Assembly (NCBI GenBank): GCA_937998695.1 | Contig: CALLCO010000250.1 | Span: 1-34,106, forward strand | DNA length: 34,106 bases | Origin: Candidatus Ozemibacteraceae bacterium | GTDB taxonomy: Bacteria > Muiribacteriota > Ozemobacteria > Ozemobacterales > Ozemobacteraceae | Reading direction: 5' to 3' | Shown here: positions 16,156 through 24,082 of the stretch, in pieces | How positions within the stretch are numbered: position 1 is the first letter of the stretch | Layout of the letters: each line of letters starts with the position of its first letter | Made by a program: the position numbers and the translations under genes | Notes under the pieces: model-generated | Told to the model about the DNA's origin: nothing | Databases searched by the model: none | What the model saw: the letters and a program-made list of their open reading frames with translations, nothing else

Positions 16156-19100
16156 ATGTACCACACCAATTTTGTCCACCTGCACGTCCACAGCCATTAT
16201 AGCCTGCTCGACGGGGCCGCCCCGGTCAAGGCGATCGTCGATGCCGCCCGGAAGTACCGCATGCCGGCTGTGGCCATCACCGATCACGGCAACATGTTCG
16301 GCACGATCGATTTCTACCAGACCGCGATCAAACGCGGGGTTAAGCCGATCATCGGGTTCGAGGCCTACGTGGCGTTCGGCAAACGCACCGAAAAGAACCC
16401 CCCCGGCGGGAAAGACTTCCACCTCGTGCTGTTGGCTCGCAACGACGAGGGGTACAAAAACCTCGTCAAACTCTCGACCCTGGGGTTCACCGAGGGGTTT
16501 TCCTATCGGCCGCGCATCGACCGGGAACTGCTCGAGAGGTACCATGGAGGTCTGCTGGCCCTGGGTGGATGCATCCAGGGAGAGATCCCGGCCCGCCTGC
16601 TGAAGGGCGATCTGGCGGGGGCCCGCCAAGCGGCCACCTGGTATCGGGACGTGCTGGGCGCCGACAACTTCTACCTCGAAGTCCAGAATCACGGGCTGCC
16701 GCAGCAGATCGAACTGTTGCCCAAGCTCGTCGAGTTCGCCCGCGACCAGGAGATCCCGCTGGTGGCGACCAACGACAGCCACTACGTCAACCCCGAGGAT
16801 TGGGAAGCCCACGAAGCCCTGCTGTGCATTCAGACCCGCACGACCTTGAACGATCCCGAGCGGTTCAAATTCGGATCGCGGGAATTCTACTTCAAGCCGC
16901 CGGCGATGATGGCCGATCTCTTCCCCGATCTGCCCGACGCCATCACCAACACCCTGCGGGTGGCCGAGAAGTGCAACGTCCGGTTCACCCTCGGCAAGTC
17001 GATTCTGCCGCATTTTCCCATCCCGGAAGGCAAGACGTCGGAGAGCTACCTCGAGGAGTTGTGCCGGAAGGCTCTGCCGGTGCGGTATCCCCAAGCCGAC
17101 GCGACGGTGATGAAACGACTCGAGTACGAGCTTTCGGTCATTCGGCGCATGGGTTTTTGCGACTACTTCCTCATCGTCTGGGATTTCATCCGGGCCGCGC
17201 GCGAGATGGGCGTGCCGGTCGGTCCGGGCCGCGGGTCGGCGGCCGGCAGCCTGGTGGCCTACCTGCTGCGGATCACCGATCTCGAGCCATTGCGGTACGG
17301 TCTGCTGTTCGAGCGGTTCCTGAATCCCGACCGCATCAGCATGCCCGACATCGACATCGATTTTTCCGACGACGGGCGGGGCCGGGTCATCGACTACGTG
17401 GTCAACAAATACGGTCGGGAGCGGGTGTCGCAGATCGCCACCTTCTCGGCCATCCTGGCCAAGACGGCCATCCGCGACATCGGCCGGGTGATGGGGATGC
17501 CGCTGCCCGACGTCGACCGCATCGCCAAGCTGGTCCCCGAGAAGCCGGGCATCCATCTCAAACAGTGCCTGAGCGGCAAGGACGGCGAGGTGGTGCCCGA
17601 GCTCAAGGAGATCTGGGAAAAGGGCACGCCCGAGCAGAAACGCTTGCTGAAGAACGCCCAGACGGTCGACGGGCTGTACCGGCATAGCGGCATCCATGCC
17701 GCCGGGGTTGTCATTTCGCGCGATCCGCTGATGGACATCGTTCCGATGTTCAAGGACAAATCGGGCGAAATCATCACCCAGTTCGAGAAGAACGCCATCG
17801 AGAAGATCGGCCTGCTGAAGATGGACTTTCTGGGTTTGAAAACACTGACCGTCATCCAGCGGGCTCTCGAGTACATCAAGGAGGTTCACCACCAGGAGAT
17901 CGACTTCGATCATTTGGGCTTCGATGACCAGGCGACCTACGACCTGCTGTGCAGGGGCTTGACGCAGGGAGTGTTTCAACTCGAATCGTCGGGGATGCGC
18001 TCGCTCATCATGCGTCTCAAACCGTCGGTCTTCGAGGACCTCATCGCCCTGTTGGCCATGTACCGGCCGGGGCCGCTGGGGTCGGGCATGGTCGACGACT
18101 TCGTCGAGCGCAAGCACGGCCGGCAGGCGCTGGCCTACCCGCATCCTGACCTGGAGCCGATCCTCAAGGATACTTACGGCGTCTTCCTCTACCAGGAGCA
18201 GTGCATGCAGACCGCGAACGTGCTGGCCGGGTTCACCATGGCCCAGGCCGACGGTCTGCGCAAGGCCATGGCGAAGAAGATCGCCGAGGACATGGAAAAG
18301 AACGGCAAGATGTTCGTGGAGGGCGCGGTCAAGCGGGGCGTCAGCCAGGAACTGGCCGAATCGATCTTCGCCATGATGGCCAAGTTCGGCGAGTACGGCT
18401 TCAACAAGTCGCATTCCGCCGCCTACGCCGTGCTGACCTACCGCACCGCCTACCTGAAGGCGCATTTTCCGACCGAGTTCATGGCGGCGGTGCTCAGTTC
18501 CGAAATCAACGACACCGACAAGATCGCGGTCTTCATCGACGATTGCCGCTCCCTCAATATCGCGGTGCGACCGCCCGACCTCAACCGCAGCCGCCAGTGG
18601 TTCACGGTCGAGGAAGGAGCCATCCGCTATGGCTTAGCGGGGATCAAAGGCGTAGGGGAAAAAGCGATCGAGTCGATTCTGAAGGCCCGCCACGAAGGTG
18701 GCCCGTTCAAGAGCCTGACGGACTTCACTCGCCGGGTCGATACCCGGGTGGTCAATAACCAGGTGCTGGAAGCCTTGATCAACTCCGGGGCGATGGACTG
18801 CTTCGGCCTGCGCCGCAGCCAGCTGGTAGCGATGGCGAACGACGCCCTGCGCTCCGGGCAGGCCCTCGCCAAGGAACGGCAAGCCGGTCAGGCCACCTTC
18901 TTCGACTTGCTGGGGAGCGACGCGCCTGAAACCCTCGAGGCCGACGTCGACCCGCCCGACATCCCCGAGTTCTCTGAGCGAGAATTGTTGAATGCCGAGA
19001 AGAAGGCGTTTGGGTTTTACCTGACCGGGGACCCCTTCGGCGAAGTGGCTCCCCTCGGCCGGCTGTTTTCCACTCATACCCTAGCCGACCTGGCGAGCGG

Positions 19101-19719
19101 GGAAGGCACGATCTGCCGGATTGCCGGCCTGCTGACCTCGTTCAAGAAACATCCAACCAAGAAAGGCGACGTGATGGCCTTTCTCACCATCGAGGCCGAC
19201 AACCTCAGCCTCGATGTGACGGTTTTTCCCAGTTTGTACCAGGAGGCCGCCCCGAAGCTGGTGGTCGATGAGCCTCTGTTCCTGGTTGTACGCCCCGAGA
19301 TGCAGGGGGACGAACTGAAGGTGGTGGCCGAGAAGATCCTGGCGTTGACAGATGTGCAGGGCGACGAAACGGTGCAGGTGCGGTTCGTGGTGCCGCCGGA
19401 GCACGCCGTCAAAGAGACCTACCAGGAACTGTTGCATGTGGTGCGGCGCTTCCCGGGGCCGCTTCCCTTTACCATTCAGATTCTGCTGCCCAGCGGGGAG
19501 CGGGCGGTGTTGAAGCCGCCGCCGCTGTTGAAGGTCTCGCTGGCCCCCGGCCTCATCAAGGAATGGGAGAAGATCTGCGGCCGGAGCACTGTCAAGGCCC
19601 AGTTCCCGCAGCTCGATGCCATTCGCGACCGACCTTCCCGGGGACCGCGCAACGGCAACGGGTTTGGCGGCGGCGGATACGGGAACGGGTATGGGAATGG
19701 CCGCAAGAACACCCACTGA
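16156..19719 (+). CDS. dnaE: DNA polymerase III alpha subunit (DnaE1 type)
   Basis: 1187 residues, the usual length for the replicative C-family polymerase. Order: PHP domain starting with 'HLHVHSHYSLLDG'; polymerase palm and thumb with 'GPGRGSAAGSLVAYLL' and the acidic motif 'MPDIDIDFSDDGRGRV' (about 396-411), plus a third catalytic Asp in 'LKMDFLGLKTL' (about 557); fingers with 'AKFGEYGFNKSHSAAYAV'; helix-hairpin-helix region ('LAGIKGVGEKAIESIL'); OB fold near 'ICRIAGLLTSFKKHPTKKG'. The C-terminus ends in a glycine/asparagine-rich tail ('GNGFGGGGYGNGYGNG') outside the known domains. The ATG at 16156 lacks a ribosome site; the promoter geometry suggests a nearly leaderless mRNA. Several genes follow downstream in the same direction. 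Confidence 0.97.
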   Translation: MYHTNFVHLHVHSHYSLLDGAAPVKAIVDAARKYRMPAVAITDHGNMFGTIDFYQTAIKRGVKPIIGFEAYVAFGKRTEKNPPGGKDFHLVLLARNDEGYKNLVKLSTLGFTEGFSYRPRIDRELLERYHGGLLALGGCIQGEIPARLLKGDLAGARQAATWYRDVLGADNFYLEVQNHGLPQQIELLPKLVEFARDQEIPLVATNDSHYVNPEDWEAHEALLCIQTRTTLNDPERFKFGSREFYFKPPAMMADLFPDLPDAITNTLRVAEKCNVRFTLGKSILPHFPIPEGKTSESYLEELCRKALPVRYPQADATVMKRLEYELSVIRRMGFCDYFLIVWDFIRAAREMGVPVGPGRGSAAGSLVAYLLRITDLEPLRYGLLFERFLNPDRISMPDIDIDFSDDGRGRVIDYVVNKYGRERVSQIATFSAILAKTAIRDIGRVMGMPLPDVDRIAKLVPEKPGIHLKQCLSGKDGEVVPELKEIWEKGTPEQKRLLKNAQTVDGLYRHSGIHAAGVVISRDPLMDIVPMFKDKSGEIITQFEKNAIEKIGLLKMDFLGLKTLTVIQRALEYIKEVHHQEIDFDHLGFDDQATYDLLCRGLTQGVFQLESSGMRSLIMRLKPSVFEDLIALLAMYRPGPLGSGMVDDFVERKHGRQALAYPHPDLEPILKDTYGVFLYQEQCMQTANVLAGFTMAQADGLRKAMAKKIAEDMEKNGKMFVEGAVKRGVSQELAESIFAMMAKFGEYGFNKSHSAAYAVLTYRTAYLKAHFPTEFMAAVLSSEINDTDKIAVFIDDCRSLNIAVRPPDLNRSRQWFTVEEGAIRYGLAGIKGVGEKAIESILKARHEGGPFKSLTDFTRRVDTRVVNNQVLEALINSGAMDCFGLRRSQLVAMANDALRSGQALAKERQAGQATFFDLLGSDAPETLEADVDPPDIPEFSERELLNAEKKAFGFYLTGDPFGEVAPLGRLFSTHTLADLASGEGTICRIAGLLTSFKKHPTKKGDVMAFLTIEADNLSLDVTVFPSLYQEAAPKLVVDEPLFLVVRPEMQGDELKVVAEKILALTDVQGDETVQVRFVVPPEHAVKETYQELLHVVRRFPGPLPFTIQILLPSGERAVLKPPPLLKVSLAPGLIKEWEKICGRSTVKAQFPQLDAIRDRPSRGPRNGNGFGGGGYGNGYGNGRKNTH

Positions 19720-19762
19720 GACCCGCTGGAGGCCCCCCCCGGGCCGTGCCGGGGAAACCCTG

Positions 19763-22700
19763 ATGAAGAGTGGGCCTGGAGGGGAGGCTGTCGCCAGCGG
19801 TGACGCCCCCGCCCCCATGTCCCGACGATCGACCCACGGCCCTCCGGCCGTCGTGGTGCTGGCCGCCCGGTTGTTGCTCGGGTGCCTGCTCGGGTGCCTG
19901 GCCGGGCCCACCTGCGTCCGGGCCATCGAACTGGATGAAGCCTACCGGTTCCTGGGGCCCTACGAGGTCACCGCCTCGGCCGGCATCCGGCTGTATTACC
20001 CGGCCGGGTGTCGGGGCGTCATCCCGCGGGTGTTGTCCTCGTTCGTGGCGGTGCGGGAGCGTCTGCTCGGGCATTTCCCCGACCAGCGGGATTTCGAGGT
20101 CACCGTCCTGCTGACCGATCACGACGACCGCGAGAGCGGCGGCATCGATGCGACCTTCGATCTGGTCACCCTGGGGCTGTACGAGGAGATGGGCTCCCTG
20201 TCGACCCGGGGCTATTCGCTGGCCGACCGGTTCGCGGTGCGTCTCGCCTACACTCTGATCATGCGGACCCTGGGGGCGGCCCATTCGGCCCTGCGCCGGC
20301 GGATCGGCCTGCTGTCGATTCCCCCGTGGTATGTGGAAGGGTTGGCCCTGTACTACGCCTTCCCGCTGGATGTGTGGCATACCACCCGCCTGCTCGACCT
20401 CGCCCGGCACCGGCACCTGTTCACGCTCGACGAACTCGATACCATTCAGAGCCGGCGGGCCCGGGTGCGGGAAGAGATGAGCTTCCAGGTGCATGGCATG
20501 CTCGAGTTCTGGCATCGCGGGGCTTCCGCCGACGCCGGGTTGCAGGTGTTGCAGCAGATCCGGGGCCGGCCGGGGCAGTTCGCCGAACTGTTCCGGCGCG
20601 CGTTCGGGGTCTCGCTCAAAGAAGGCGTCCGGCGCTACCATGAGTATATCCAGGCGGAATGTCACCGGCGGCCGGATTGTGCTGGCACGTCCGACCCGGA
20701 GGTTCTCCCCGGATGGGCCGAGGGGGAGTTCGCCCAGGGGGCCCGGCTTCGCCCGGATGGGGCCCGGGTCTGGGTGTCGAGCCGCCGCTATACCCAAGAG
20801 GTCTACGACCTGTTCATCGAAGCCCCGGGGGCCCGGCGGCGGCTGGCCGTGCGCAATGTCCATCCCCGGTTGTGGGTCGATCCGGAGTCGGGGAGCGTGC
20901 TGGTCGGGCGGTTCGAGCTGACCGCGCGCAAGCAGCGCCGGCTGTTCCTCTGGGAAGTACCCCGGGCCGGCCGGGCCCGGCGGATTCTCGACCTGGCAGG
21001 GAGCTTCACCCCCCTGGGCCAGTTGGACGGTCGCTTGTATTTCCTGAACTGGACGGCGGGGACGTTGCGGGTGATGTCGGTACCCTGGCAGCCCTTGGCC
21101 CAGCGGCGGGCAGACGTGGGGACCCCGGCCCTGGCCACCGCGACCGTTGTGCTGGACACCGTAAGATCGGGAACCTCCGACCCCGCGGGTGAGGGGAGTC
21201 CGGGTGTGGTTCCGGCGTCTGGCGCGGGTGCCGGCCCCACCCCAGGGGTTTCCGACAGGGCGGAGACGGGCGGAGCGCGCGAGGAATACCGCTTCCCCGC
21301 CCATTTGCAACCTCTCGAAGTGGCTCTCGACACGGTCGGTCGACGTCTGGTCTTCGTCCTGCGGGACGGCGGGTCGAGCTACCTGTGCCGCGATCGCCTG
21401 CAGAGGTCTCCCACGGCCTGTCCGGATGTGTTGCACGTGGCGAGTGGCACCATCCGGGCCCCTGTGGTCGTGGGTGAAGGCGTCTTGTTTGCAGCGGAAG
21501 GCCCCTTCCAGACCGTTCAGGTGTACCGCTGGTCGCCCGGCCAGCCCCAGGAACCGGGCGAGGAGGGGGCCGTGAAGGAGCGCCCTCCGCGGCGTTCGCC
21601 ACCCCCTTCCTCCCTCCCGAGGCCCAACCTGGGCGATGCGGCTGGCACCCCGGGCCAAGAATCCCGGGAGGCCGCCGGAGAGCGGATGGAAGGGGGGCGT
21701 GTCGCCCGTCTGACCTCGGTGCCGGGCGGGGTCTGGGATTTCGCCGTCGACGCGGACGGGTGGATTCTGGGCAGCACCCTGCAGGATGGGCGGTTCCGCA
21801 CGCTGCGGTTGCCCTCGCCGGTGCTGGCAGAAGAAGACGCCCGGGCGGTTCCCTTCCCCTGCGATCAGGAAAAGGGCGCGGGCCTGGCCAGCCGGCGCTA
21901 CCAGCCGGAGTTCCGCAGTTCGTACTGGTTGCCCAAGGTGTCGCGGGACGACCAGGGCGGGGTGTTCGGCGTCTACAGTTTTCGAGCCGACCGGCTCGAC
22001 CGCAGCCGGCTGGTCGTCTCGCCGACCTACGGGTTCAAGAGCCGCAACTGGGGGTACCTGGCCGAATTCATGCGGCGGTTCGACCTGTGGCGGTTCGTGG
22101 TGGGGGCCGAGGACCGGGTCGTGCGGAAGAGCTACCTGAGCAACGCTTACTACGAACGGATCCGGTCGTTCGACCTGAGCCTGACCTATCCCTTCGACCT
22201 GGCGACCACGCTGACCATCGGGGGGAACCTCTCCCACCGCCGCATCGCAAAATTCCCCGACAACGGGGCGCCCGCCCCCACCGTGGGGCTCGACCATTCG
22301 GTCTATGGCAAGGTCGACTACCGGGCCATCCGAACCGAGCCCTTCTGGGAGCTGTTCCCCCGGCAGGGACGCCGCGCCACTGCCTCCTGGCGGAAAGGTC
22401 TCGACCTGTTCGACGGCGAACTGAAATACGACTCGATGGCGTTGCGCTACGAGGAATACCTGCCGCTGGGCGGCCCCTGGGTATTGATGGCGCGGGGCTG
22501 GTTCGCCGAGGACGACAAGGAAGGGGACATCCGGCGCCCGGAGGATCTGAGCCTGGGCGGCACCGATTTTTTGCGGGGATATCCCGGAGCCGTGCGGTTC
22601 GGGGACTCGCTGCGGGCGTTTTCGCTCCATCTGGCGCGCCCCTTCCATATCGAGATCCCCGTGCTCCGCCCGTGGGTGCAGGAGGAAATCATCGTCGCCG

Positions 22701-22909
22701 AGGCGTTCTGGGAACGGGGAGACGTGCGAGCCACCGGGCGACGGTTCGATTTTCTCGAAGATCGCGGCCTCGAGGTGCGGGCCCGCGGTCTGCTGTTGCG
22801 GCGTATTCCCGCCGCCATCCGGGTCGGAGTGGCCTGGCCCACTGGGGGTGGCCCGCGGCACGACTACTGGATGGTCGATTTCAGCTCGGTGACGGGAATC
22901 ATGCCATGA
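19763..22909 (+). CDS. Exported protein: inactive metalloprotease-like domain, propeller and probable outer-membrane barrel
   Basis: 1048 residues from the ATG at 19763 (GGGGA about 7 bases upstream); the ATG at 19817 would give a shorter, better signal peptide ('MSRRSTHGPP...' ending 'VRA'), so the start is uncertain. After the signal comes a peptidase-MA-like (gluzincin) domain (about 55-300): it keeps 'IPPWYVEGLALYY' and the 'FRRAFGVSLKEGVRRY' end, but the helix that should carry HExxH reads 'RLAYTLIMRTL', so it is probably inactive. Next is a TolB/WD40-like beta-propeller (about 310-770) interrupted by proline/glycine-rich linkers. The last 260 residues are alternating aromatic/charged strands ('WGYLAEFMRRFDLWRFVVGAE', 'LSLGGTDFLRGYPG', the latter reminiscent of BamA/Omp85-type barrels). 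The C-terminus does not end in Phe. Relatives exist as peptidase-propeller-barrel proteins; function unknown. Confidence 0.7.
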   Translation: MKSGPGGEAVASGDAPAPMSRRSTHGPPAVVVLAARLLLGCLLGCLAGPTCVRAIELDEAYRFLGPYEVTASAGIRLYYPAGCRGVIPRVLSSFVAVRERLLGHFPDQRDFEVTVLLTDHDDRESGGIDATFDLVTLGLYEEMGSLSTRGYSLADRFAVRLAYTLIMRTLGAAHSALRRRIGLLSIPPWYVEGLALYYAFPLDVWHTTRLLDLARHRHLFTLDELDTIQSRRARVREEMSFQVHGMLEFWHRGASADAGLQVLQQIRGRPGQFAELFRRAFGVSLKEGVRRYHEYIQAECHRRPDCAGTSDPEVLPGWAEGEFAQGARLRPDGARVWVSSRRYTQEVYDLFIEAPGARRRLAVRNVHPRLWVDPESGSVLVGRFELTARKQRRLFLWEVPRAGRARRILDLAGSFTPLGQLDGRLYFLNWTAGTLRVMSVPWQPLAQRRADVGTPALATATVVLDTVRSGTSDPAGEGSPGVVPASGAGAGPTPGVSDRAETGGAREEYRFPAHLQPLEVALDTVGRRLVFVLRDGGSSYLCRDRLQRSPTACPDVLHVASGTIRAPVVVGEGVLFAAEGPFQTVQVYRWSPGQPQEPGEEGAVKERPPRRSPPPSSLPRPNLGDAAGTPGQESREAAGERMEGGRVARLTSVPGGVWDFAVDADGWILGSTLQDGRFRTLRLPSPVLAEEDARAVPFPCDQEKGAGLASRRYQPEFRSSYWLPKVSRDDQGGVFGVYSFRADRLDRSRLVVSPTYGFKSRNWGYLAEFMRRFDLWRFVVGAEDRVVRKSYLSNAYYERIRSFDLSLTYPFDLATTLTIGGNLSHRRIAKFPDNGAPAPTVGLDHSVYGKVDYRAIRTEPFWELFPRQGRRATASWRKGLDLFDGELKYDSMALRYEEYLPLGGPWVLMARGWFAEDDKEGDIRRPEDLSLGGTDFLRGYPGAVRFGDSLRAFSLHLARPFHIEIPVLRPWVQEEIIVAEAFWERGDVRATGRRFDFLEDRGLEVRARGLLLRRIPAAIRVGVAWPTGGGPRHDYWMVDFSSVTGIMP

Positions 22910-23847
22910 ACCAGGCTGGGCGGGGTCACCTCGCGGGGGTTGCGGGGGCAGGCCGGGGGTGGGTCGGGTTGACCCTGCTGCTGGTGCTGACCATGGCGCG
23001 GTGCGGGTGGGGCCAGGATTCCCTGAAGGGGACGGTCCGGTCGTGGTTTGGCGCCCTGGCGGCCGCCGCGCCCGCGGTCGACCCGGGCCCGCTGCCGGAG
23101 GGTCTGGCCCTCATGCGGGCTCCGGGGTGTCAGGGCCTGCGGCTCGAGGCGGGCCGGTTCCGGGTGGCTCCCTTGGTGTGGTCGGAGCCGCACGGGTTGC
23201 GCGAGGAAGTGAGCCGGCGGACCGCCTCCGATGCTTCCCTGCTGGCGGCCATCAACGGGACGTTCTATTCGACCCAGGGCATCCTGGGGCAGGTGGTGCT
23301 CGACGGCCGGATACCCGACCGGCCCCGCCAACTGCCGGCTTCCCTGTCGCGCTGCTGCCTGGCGGTGGTTGAGGAGGCTGGCCGGTTGCGGTGGGTGCTG
23401 GGCGAGACGGCTGCCCGTGGCTCGGCCCTGACCGGGGAAGCCGGCCTGGCCGGCTGGCGGGTGAATCGCCAGGTGGCCCCCGGGTCACGTCTGGTCCATC
23501 TCCTGGGGGGAGGGGGCTGGATCGTGCGCGAGGGGCGCGATGTCCACATGGAGGCCTACCAGCGGCAGCGGTTCCGGTTCCGGCGCGTCGATCAGGACAG
23601 TCGCCATACGGTGCTGGCCATGGACGGCCAGGATCGCCTGTATCTGCTGGTGTTCGAAACCGGGGCCAACCTGAGTCGGGTGTCGGCGGTGTTGCGCGAT
23701 CCGGAGCACTTCCCTGGCATCACCGATGCCATCTTCCTCGATGGCGGGTCCTCATCCACCCTGGTCTGGCGGGGCGAATACCTGGTGGCACCGCTGTACC
23801 TGATCGACAAGGCCCGCTTCTCTGCCCTGGGGGTCTGGACCCCGTGA
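22906..23847 (+). CDS. Phosphodiester glycosidase (NAGPA-like) family exported protein
   Basis: 313 residues from the ATG at 22906; its ATGA overlaps the stop of the barrel gene, so the two are translationally coupled. The track's 695-residue ORF upstream of this ATG is out-of-frame shadow. A signal peptide with a hydrophobic core ('GWVGLTLLLVLTMA') precedes the NAGPA domain: 'AAINGTFYSTQGILGQVVLDGR', 'HTVLAMDGQDRLYLLVF' and 'AIFLDGGSSSTLVW' match the conserved strands and the Asp/Gly/Ser motif of the family. Family members cleave GlcNAc-1-phosphodiesters; bacterial ones, in periplasm or on the surface, act on cell-surface or exopolysaccharide phosphodiesters. Coupling to the barrel protein suggests an envelope role. 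Substrate cannot be told from sequence. Confidence 0.85.
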   Translation: MNQAGRGHLAGVAGAGRGWVGLTLLLVLTMARCGWGQDSLKGTVRSWFGALAAAAPAVDPGPLPEGLALMRAPGCQGLRLEAGRFRVAPLVWSEPHGLREEVSRRTASDASLLAAINGTFYSTQGILGQVVLDGRIPDRPRQLPASLSRCCLAVVEEAGRLRWVLGETAARGSALTGEAGLAGWRVNRQVAPGSRLVHLLGGGGWIVREGRDVHMEAYQRQRFRFRRVDQDSRHTVLAMDGQDRLYLLVFETGANLSRVSAVLRDPEHFPGITDAIFLDGGSSSTLVWRGEYLVAPLYLIDKARFSALGVWTP

Positions 23848-24082
23848 CGGCTGTCCTCGTTGTTCCCGCGTACGCTGCCAGAGAGCATCTGATCGAGGTC
23901 CCACGGCTCGGATTTCTTCCGTGGCCACGGCCCCGGGTGCGGAGCCGCCTCCCCTCCGAGCTCCGGCCGATCCAGAGGTGCAAGCTGCCGGGCCCGGTCG
24001 ATGCGGGGGCGAACGCCGATGCGGTTTTCCTGCCGGCCAGGGGGGCGAACGCGGGGCGGACGGGCGGGGGACCCGCTCCGAC

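Noticed and set aside
21760-22905. N-terminal part of the 695-residue ORF
   Set aside because: It overlaps the barrel gene in another frame; the NAGPA protein starts at the coupled ATG at 22906 with a signal peptide.
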